Positions 59,314 through 64,000 of a DNA stretch of 64,000 nucleotides are shown piece after piece. The stretch lies in contig CAJUDG010000010.1 in the NCBI GenBank assembly GCA_910584745.1, positions 1-64,000 of the forward strand, in the 5' to 3' direction. This DNA comes from an uncultured Eubacteriales bacterium. GTDB taxonomy: Bacteria > Bacillota > Clostridia > Oscillospirales > Acutalibacteraceae. The notes below the pieces were generated by a model. That model had not been told where the DNA came from and ran no database searches. It saw only the letters and a program-made list of their open reading frames with translations. The position numbers and the translations under genes were made by a program. How positions within the stretch are numbered: the stretch's first letter is position 1; the number at the start of each line of letters is the position of its first letter.

Positions 59314-59995
59314 CGCGCGCCTCCAATCGGTAGCCATAGCCCCAAACCGCCGTGATTGCAACGGCGCTCCCGGCCTCCCGGAGCTTTCGGCGTATGCGCC
59401 GGACGGTCTCGTCGGTCACCCGGGTCTCCACGTCGGCGTCAATGCCCCATACCTCGCTGAGAAGCACATCTCTGGACACAGCCTCAGAAATATGCCCCAT
59501 CAAACAGCGCATAAAGGCCAACTCCGTGGCGGTGAGACCAACATCTTTTCCCCCGCAGAGCAGCCGGTGCTCCCCCACGCTCAACACTAAATCTTCAAAG
59601 ATGATATCCCCCTGTGCTCCCGGGCTGCTCATCTCCGAGCGGCGCAAGAGGGCCTTTACCCGCATGACAAGCAGGGAGGGTGAGAATGGTTTTGTCAGGT
59701 AGTCGTCCCCGCCAAAGGTGAAGCCCATCATCTGATCCATCTCGCTCTCCTTTGCGGTGAGTATCACAATGGGCACGTTAGAAATCTCCCGAAGCTGACG
59801 GCAGAGAGTCATGCCGTCGGTTCCGGGCATCATAACGTCTAAGATGACCAGGTCGCTGGGCTTGTGGGCAAAGGCGTCTTTCAAAGCGTCGCCGGTGGCG
59901 AAGGTCTCTACGGCAAATCCGGCGTTCCCGAGGAATGCCTCTAAAACGCTGAGTATGTTCTCGTCATCATCGGCGGCGTAAATGAGTTTTTGCAT
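59300..59995 (-). CDS. OmpR/PhoB-family response regulator
   Basis: A 231-residue regulator: receiver domain with ADDDENIL, phospho-acceptor Asp in LVILDVMMPGTDG (about residue 52), Lys in DYLTKPFSP; winged-helix domain with VGLTATELAFMRCLMGH and TRVTDETVRRIRRKL. The second ATG (59995) was chosen: AGGAGG touches the first one (60001) but is well spaced for the second. Overlaps the kinase gene downstream. Confidence 0.92.
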   Translation of the reverse strand: MQKLIYAADDDENILSVLEAFLGNAGFAVETFATGDALKDAFAHKPSDLVILDVMMPGTDGMTLCRQLREISNVPIVILTAKESEMDQMMGFTFGGDDYLTKPFSPSLLVMRVKALLRRSEMSSPGAQGDIIFEDLVLSVGEHRLLCGGKDVGLTATELAFMRCLMGHISEAVSRDVLLSEVWGIDADVETRVTDETVRRIRRKLREAGSAVAITAVWGYGYRLEARDEKT

Positions 59996-60063
59996 GGTCA
60001 TACCTCCTGTTCTCAGGTTATAGTATAGTTGGTTTCACCGCAGAAGACAAGCTCTCACACAAA

Positions 60064-60087
60064 GGGCCCGCCGGTTAGAGCGGGCCC
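60064..60087. terminator. Hairpin between the secreted-protein gene and the regulator gene
   Basis: Stem GGGCCCGC / GCGGGCCC with an 8-base loop and only a short T run (CTTT on the minus strand). It may terminate or attenuate transcription of the upstream gene. Confidence 0.55.
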
Positions 60088-60101
60088 GATAGCTATACAC
60101 G

Positions 60102-60899
60102 TCAGGCAAGAGTCAGTTCTTCCAGCTTGAGGAAAGCCTCGTCCAGCTTACCTTCCAGAGCGTTCAACTGCTCCTCAAGGGCATTGTCCCTCAGAGCCTG
60201 CACATACTCGTTGTAAATCTTCGCGACTTCCTCTGCCGCGTCCTTCACCTCCTGCCGACTGTCTGTCTCCGTCAGACTGTTGACAAAAGCTTTCATCTCC
60301 AGCTCGGTGATTCTCGCGCCCAGCTGGTTCATCTCGGGGGTGGGGGCCCAGTCCCCGGCCTCCGGCTCTGTCTCCATCCAGAGGGCGTCCAGCTTTTCAT
60401 AGGCGGCGGCAAGCTCCTGCTTTTCCTCCTCAGAGAGCTCCAGCTGGGCGACCATGTCCTGGTAGGAGATCTCTTCCGCGACGTACTCCTCCATGGGGCA
60501 GGCTTTCTCCTCCAGCTCCATCAGCCGGGCTTCCAGAGGGGCCATCTGGCAGAAGAGGTCATCCGCCACGGCGTTGCTGCCCGGCTCCACGCCGTCCAGC
60601 TGAGCCGCCATTTCCTCCAGCTTCTGGCACAGCTCCAGATACTCCTTCTTCTCGTCCTCGCTGAGGTTGGGCATACCTGAAACATACTCCTCCAGGCTGA
60701 CCTCCTCGGCTTGAGCATCCAGAATGAGCTCCGGCTGGGCGTCCTCTATGGGGTACTCCTCGTTCCGGTACTCCAGGGTCTGCAGGGGGTAGTCCTCCGC
60801 CGGGGCCGTGTCCTCCGCCGCCATAGCCGCTACAGGCAATGTCAGAACCGCCGCGAGGGTCAGAGAGGTCACTGTGGCCTTCCAGTTCAGTTTTTTCAT
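60102..60899 (-). CDS. Secreted acidic, helix-rich protein of unknown function
   Basis: A 265-residue protein with a clear signal peptide (KKLNWKATVTSLTLAAVLTLPVAAMA, cleavage after AMA about residue 27). The mature part is very acidic (long Glu/Asp-rich stretches) and mostly predicted coiled helix: QKLEEMAAQL, EEKQELAAAYEKLDALW, LEEQLNALEGKLDEAFLKLEEL. No enzyme motif recognised. Ribosome site AAAGGAGCG. It lies upstream of the two-component genes on the same strand, so it may be part of that signalling unit, for example as a periplasm-like sensor, a CpxP/Spy-type spheroplast protein analogue, or an output. Role is inference. Confidence 0.7.
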   Translation of the reverse strand: MKKLNWKATVTSLTLAAVLTLPVAAMAAEDTAPAEDYPLQTLEYRNEEYPIEDAQPELILDAQAEEVSLEEYVSGMPNLSEDEKKEYLELCQKLEEMAAQLDGVEPGSNAVADDLFCQMAPLEARLMELEEKACPMEEYVAEEISYQDMVAQLELSEEEKQELAAAYEKLDALWMETEPEAGDWAPTPEMNQLGARITELEMKAFVNSLTETDSRQEVKDAAEEVAKIYNEYVQALRDNALEEQLNALEGKLDEAFLKLEELTLA

Positions 60900-61001
60900 A
60901 TTCTTTCGCTCCTTTGATGGTGTATTTGCCGGTTTTCTTCGGCATGGTCTCATTATAGAGCATATCGGGGGGAAAATCCCCGCAAGCCTGTCAAGAATTT
61001 G

Positions 61002-61349
61002 TCACAAAAGTGTCACAGGCATTTCGTCCTCGTCATACTCCCCAGCCACAGCCATCCCAATTTTCTCAGAGACCTTCCTCAGCTTACGCAGTTCATTTTC
61101 AACGATGGTAGCCTCCATCAACCCTGTAGCCGCCGCCATCTGCGCAAGCGTGTCCAAGTCCTCGCGTATCACCTTTAGCTCGTTCATCATGCCATAGTAG
61201 TCGGCAGGCGGAGCCTCACGCGGCGCAATCTTGTGTAACAGCATTCTCATATACTCCGACTTGCTGACCTTGCACCTACAGGCGTTCCGCTCCAACAGCT
61301 TGAAATCTTTATGTGAAAGCCGTATGTCAAACTTGCGTTTATCTGTCAA
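61002..61349 (-). CDS. MobC-like mobilization accessory protein
   Basis: A 115-residue protein beginning FDIRLSHKDFKLLERNACRCKVSKSEYMRMLL, a ribbon-helix-helix domain as in MobC/relaxosome accessory proteins, followed by a helical C-terminal part. Such proteins bind oriT and help the relaxase nick DNA. Ribosome site GGAGGGATT. No relaxase is in the window; a helper or one beyond 64 kb would be needed. Lies beside a repeat-rich non-coding region that could be oriT. Confidence 0.65.
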   Translation of the reverse strand: MTDKRKFDIRLSHKDFKLLERNACRCKVSKSEYMRMLLHKIAPREAPPADYYGMMNELKVIREDLDTLAQMAAATGLMEATIVENELRKLRKVSEKIGMAVAGEYDEDEMPVTLL

Positions 61350-61429
61350 CTAAATCCCTCCTTCAGCGCGTCAGCGCTCTAAAAATATGGGGTCGCAGGG
61401 AACTCCCTGCCTAGCCTGCGTTTGCCGTA

Positions 61430-61680
61430 CATTTGTCCTTACAAATGTGTGTACAAATGCGATGCTGGCTCGTACAAAAACCGCCTTTTGGTCGTTTTCC
61501 GTACCCGCGCCCCCTTCGGGGCCGCTTTGATACCCGGCAAGCCGGGTGTGTGTCAGGTGTGTCAGCTTAAAATAGAGGTTCCTACGCGAGAGCAAATATC
61601 TTTACTCCTATATTTCGTTGACACACCTGACACACCACTTGTTTACAGACTTATTCTATCATCAATTTTAAGCTGAACCC
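61430..61680. repeat. Nested inverted repeats: probable replication origin and/or oriT of the element
   Basis: Three inverted repeats. ACATTTGT/ACAAATGT (about 61430-61449). TGTGTCAGGTGTGTCA (61549-61564) and its perfect complement TGACACACCTGACACA (61619-61634). AGCTTAAAAT (61564-61573) with ATTTTAAGCT (61665-61674), enclosing the previous pair's right arm and running into the 3' end of the primase gene. Their place between a MobC-like gene and a P4-type primase/helicase gene fits an origin of replication or transfer. Confidence 0.6.
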
Positions 61681-63070
61681 CGCACAGCATAGCCGTTGCA
61701 TTTACTGCTCTCCCGGCCCCTTTGGGCCGCTTTCTCCTGATTTGCGCGTACCCCTCCATGCCCTGCTTGAACGCCGGGTAGCCGTCCGCAAACTGGCCGT
61801 TGCGCTGGCACCAGTCACGGTATTCGCGGTAAACGTCCTCTGTACGGACTTCACCGTCAGGGTCAAACTCAAGCATTTCCTCCACGAACCTTGTCATTTT
61901 ATCGCTGTCATACTGATACTTTTCGGTAGCCCTCTGCACCGATTCCGGCGGCTCAAAGCCGGTTTCCCGCATAAGCCAGAGGCCATCTAAGCACCAATTC
62001 AGCACCCCGGAAAGCTCCTTTTCTAACCGCTTTTTGAGGGTTTTATCCTGCTCCGCTGGTCCAAAATGACGGTTAAACGGCAGCACTTTCACCCTCCCCG
62101 AGCTGAAAATCGTCACGTCGTTAGCCTTTGGCAAATGGTTAGTGTTGATAAAAAGTTTAAATTGAGGCTTAAACTCAAAGCTATTTTCGTTGAGAAACCG
62201 GGCGGTCATAGTGTCGTTGCCGGTCAAGGTTTTCACCAGCGCGGCGCTCAAAACCATCTGCTTATCCGGCTCTGAGATGTTCACAGCCCGCGCTCCAGCT
62301 AGCTTAGCAATGTCTTCCGATGGGCCGGAGCTGTTGTGGTTCTGCCGTAAAGCTATCGTCTCAGGCCGCGCCGCCTTGCCGTAGCCGCCCAGCATTTTCA
62401 TGTATGTCTCCATGATGGTGCCCTTGCCGTTGCGTGTGGTAGGGCCATATAGGAGGAAGAAACATTCCTCGCTGGTGTCCCCGGTGAGACCATAGCCGAG
62501 GCTCTTTTGCAGATAGCAGGCGAGGTTTGTGTCATCCTGCATAACGTCTCGGATAGTGCGTTCCCACAACTCCGAGCGGGCCTCTGGAACGTATTTCACG
62601 CCGGAAATTGTAGCTAGCATATCGGCTGGGTCATGTTCATGGAATGCTCTCGTTTGCAAATCCAGCGTACCATTTGTGCAGTTGAACAGGTAGGGCTTGC
62701 TGTCAAAATCACTGAGTTTCGCCGGGTAAATACCCATAGCGTCTTTCAGAATTATCTCCCGGTAGTGGCGAATCTGCCACCGTTCCACGGCTTTGCGGTA
62801 CTCATTGCGTTCACGTCCATCGGGTATAGAGAGTGCATATATTACCAACTCGTCTGCCAACTTTTTGCACAGTTCCATGGCCCTGAGATTGCCTATATCC
62901 GGCTCCCAGAGTTTGCCGGAGTAGGTGTACCAGAGCTTTCTCTCCGGCACATAGCGGGCCACCTGATGGTAGTAATCGGCGAACAGGTTGCCGTTGCCAA
63001 TGTCCGTGCAGGCGTAGCGAGGGTTGCACTTGGGCGAAAATTTTTCTAAAAGCGACATTTTGTCGTTCAT
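61643..63070 (-). CDS. P4-type DNA primase/helicase (phage or plasmid replication protein, D5-like)
   Basis: A 475-residue replication protein. An N-terminal D5_N-like domain (residues 10-190, WYTYSGKLWEPD, YLFNCTNGTLDLQTRAFHEHDPAD) is followed by an SF3-type helicase with Walker A LLYGPTTRNGKGTIMETYMKML, Walker B-like region ARAVNISEPDKQ, and sensor FKLFINTNHLPKA. The N-terminal primase domain of the full P4 alpha protein is absent. ATG 63070 has AGAGGTGCG upstream. The protein probably unwinds the repeats next to its own 3' end to start element replication. Confidence 0.9.
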   Translation of the reverse strand: MNDKMSLLEKFSPKCNPRYACTDIGNGNLFADYYHQVARYVPERKLWYTYSGKLWEPDIGNLRAMELCKKLADELVIYALSIPDGRERNEYRKAVERWQIRHYREIILKDAMGIYPAKLSDFDSKPYLFNCTNGTLDLQTRAFHEHDPADMLATISGVKYVPEARSELWERTIRDVMQDDTNLACYLQKSLGYGLTGDTSEECFFLLYGPTTRNGKGTIMETYMKMLGGYGKAARPETIALRQNHNSSGPSEDIAKLAGARAVNISEPDKQMVLSAALVKTLTGNDTMTARFLNENSFEFKPQFKLFINTNHLPKANDVTIFSSGRVKVLPFNRHFGPAEQDKTLKKRLEKELSGVLNWCLDGLWLMRETGFEPPESVQRATEKYQYDSDKMTRFVEEMLEFDPDGEVRTEDVYREYRDWCQRNGQFADGYPAFKQGMEGYAQIRRKRPKGAGRAVNATAMLCGVQLKIDDRISL

Positions 63071-63182
63071 AGGCGCACCTCTTGACTTCCCCTGCCGTCC
63101 ATGATACAATGTGCTTGTGAATGTAGTTCCTGCCCTTTTCCAGCGTTGCCGCGCGGGGAGAGGGTATTTCTTTTTGCGCACA

Positions 63183-63368
63183 TCATGTAGCACCCCCATT
63201 CCGGCTGATTTCCTCCAGCTTTTCCTCAAGCTGGGGGACATTCACCATAAACTTCACCCCGGAGTACACCCCCGGCAGCTTGCCCTGCTTTTGCCATAGC
63301 CTAAGCTGGTATTCGCTCAGAAGCCCCAGTTTGGCGGTCTGACGGATGGTCAAAAAGCGTTTCTCCAT
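63183..63368 (-). CDS. Small MerR-like HTH protein (excisionase-type)
   Basis: A 61-residue protein: MEKRFLTIRQTAKLGLLSEYQLRLWQKQGKLPGVYSG, a winged-helix of the excisionase/AlpA type. It overlaps the end of the preceding small HTH gene by 19 bases. Probably assists excision or regulates the element's replication genes. Ribosome site GAGAGGTGG. Weakly assigned beyond the fold. Confidence 0.7.
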   Translation of the reverse strand: MEKRFLTIRQTAKLGLLSEYQLRLWQKQGKLPGVYSGVKFMVNVPQLEEKLEEISRNGGAT

Positions 63369-63550
63369 TGAACCACCTCTCTTTCCAGCTTCTTGATTGC
63401 CGACAGCATGGCGGCCTCCTTGTCCGGGGTGAGCGGGAACCGCAACCACCGGGTCAGAGTCGGCTCGGAGATTCCCAGCTCTGCCGCGACCCTCCAGAGC
63501 GGAACATTGGCGGTTCGTGCGGCCTTGCGGACGGTTTCGTTTGCTTTCAT
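63350..63550 (-). CDS. Small HTH protein of the element
   Basis: A 66-residue basic protein with a helix-turn-helix VPLWRVAAELGISEPTLTRWLR, then a helix ending in EREVVQWRNAF. Seen in Clostridial integrative elements next to the excisionase-like gene. The ATG at 63550 follows GGAAGATG; the frame is open upstream but runs through the promoter. First gene after the minus-strand promoter at 63641-63669. Confidence 0.7.
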   Translation of the reverse strand: MKANETVRKAARTANVPLWRVAAELGISEPTLTRWLRFPLTPDKEAAMLSAIKKLEREVVQWRNAF

Positions 63551-63582
63551 TGCACATCTTCCTTCCATTGTGAATTTTCTAC

Positions 63583-63611
63583 TTGACATCCGGCTAGACA
63601 TCGCGTAGAAT
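63583..63611 (+). promoter_or_regulatory. Plus-strand promoter in the element's switch region
   Basis: TTGACA, 17 bp, TAGAAT. Would start transcription near 63618 toward the repressor gene. It faces the minus-strand promoter at 63641-63669, so the two interfere. Confidence 0.6.
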
Positions 63612-63640
63612 AATAATGATGAACTTATCATCTTGATTTC

Positions 63641-63669
63641 ATTATAGAGAACAAGGCGGGAAATGTCAA
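63641..63669 (-). promoter_or_regulatory. Strong minus-strand promoter of the element's HTH/primase genes
   Basis: On the minus strand TTGACA, 17 bp, TATAAT (full consensus). Direct repeats GTTCACGAT at 63674-63682 and 63711-63719 lie just upstream and are candidate operators for the divergent repressor. Confidence 0.8.
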
Positions 63670-63742
63670 GCAAGTTCACGATGTTCTTTTTGGTGATGAT
63701 TTATAAGTGGGGTTCACGATTATGTGTAGAAAGGGTGAGCGA

Positions 63743-64000
63743 ATGAAACAAGACTCTTACGCACGATTGCTGGCCCAACGGCTAAGTAGTCTGACAAAAG
63801 AGAGCGGAAAACCCATCAAGGAGCTGGCAAAGGAGATTGACATCTCAGTTGGAGCACTGTCCAACTATCAGAACGGCAAGGCGGAGCCTGGGTTGACTGC
63901 TCTATGTGCCATCGCGGACTACTTTGAAGTCCCGGTCGACTGGTTGGTAGGGCGTTCTCAGGTTAGGGACCCGAAAGCTGCAGAGGCTGCGGTCTGCGAG
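63743..64000 (+). CDS. Cro/CI-type repressor (partial, runs off the window)
   Basis: First 86 codons of an XRE-family regulator: MKQDSYARLLAQRLSSLTKESGKPIKELAKEIDISVGALSNYQNGKAEPG, a canonical lambda-repressor HTH, then LCAIADYFEVPVDWLVGR. A GGGTGAGC site precedes the ATG. Divergent from the small HTH genes across a promoter region with repeats, so it likely keeps the element quiet. The C-terminal part is outside the window. Confidence 0.88.
   Translation, partial: MKQDSYARLLAQRLSSLTKESGKPIKELAKEIDISVGALSNYQNGKAEPGLTALCAIADYFEVPVDWLVGRSQVRDPKAAEAAVCE

Noticed and set aside
1..64000. CRISPR arrays, rRNA genes, complete tRNA genes
   Set aside because: No regularly spaced repeat-spacer pattern, no rRNA signature, and only the tRNA-Met 3' half was found.

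Overview
The window looks like the chromosome of a GC-rich gut Clostridia bacterium, probably an Oscillospiraceae/Ruminococcaceae-type anaerobe. This rests on gene content: paired GlgC/GlgD, LytTR regulators with AgrC-like kinases, ATPase-less sugar ABC transporters with AraC regulators, a TnpV remnant, strong AGGAGG ribosome sites and consensus sigma-A promoters. No rRNA gene and no complete tRNA gene is present. The taxonomic call is inference.

Layout. 1-1.7 kb is a graveyard of mobile-element remnants (recombinase C-terminal part, truncated TnpV, IS30-like tail). 2.2-5.5 kb holds a GH4 glycosidase and the nucleoside-salvage pair deoD-deoB. 5.7-9.6 kb is a MacB/FtsX-type ABC transporter. 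9.6-15.9 kb is an envelope-polymer locus (LtaS-like phosphotransferase, DUF2142-like membrane protein, MBOAT acyltransferase and SGNH partner). 15.9-21.3 kb has an MFS exporter with a leader-peptide attenuator, an orphan EutH, a proline peptidase and a surface-anchored GH5 glycanase. 21.4-34.6 kb has an AbrB regulator with an acyltransferase, MgtC, a sugar ABC importer with its AraC regulator, a PHP phosphatase, MgtE with a structured leader, an oxidoreductase and a nucleoside hydrolase. 34.6-36.1 kb is RNA-rich: a likely 6S RNA on the minus strand and a ~585-nt non-coding RNA with a perfect promoter and terminator (ROOL-like in size). 36.2-47.0 kb has an HD protein, GtrA, two LCP wall ligases, a nucleotidyltransferase and the glycogen operon glgB-glgC-glgD-glgA.

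47.1-57.8 kb is the most striking protein-coding block: two four-gene modules (LytTR response regulator, GHKL kinase, and two ABC exporter halves) diverge from a common centre as mirror images. The exporter genes of each arm are preceded by the same pair of direct repeats spaced 21 bp apart, which fits binding by the LytTR regulators. This looks like a duplicated inducible export or resistance system whose arms could cross-regulate.

At 57.9 kb the 3' half of a tRNA-Met gene, without its 5' half, marks one end of an integrative element running past the right edge. It carries an OmpR-type two-component system, a secreted helical protein, a MobC-like protein, a P4-type primase/helicase beside nested inverted repeats (probable origin or oriT), two small HTH proteins and a divergent Cro/CI-type repressor. 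Its integrase and the intact tRNA should lie beyond 64 kb.
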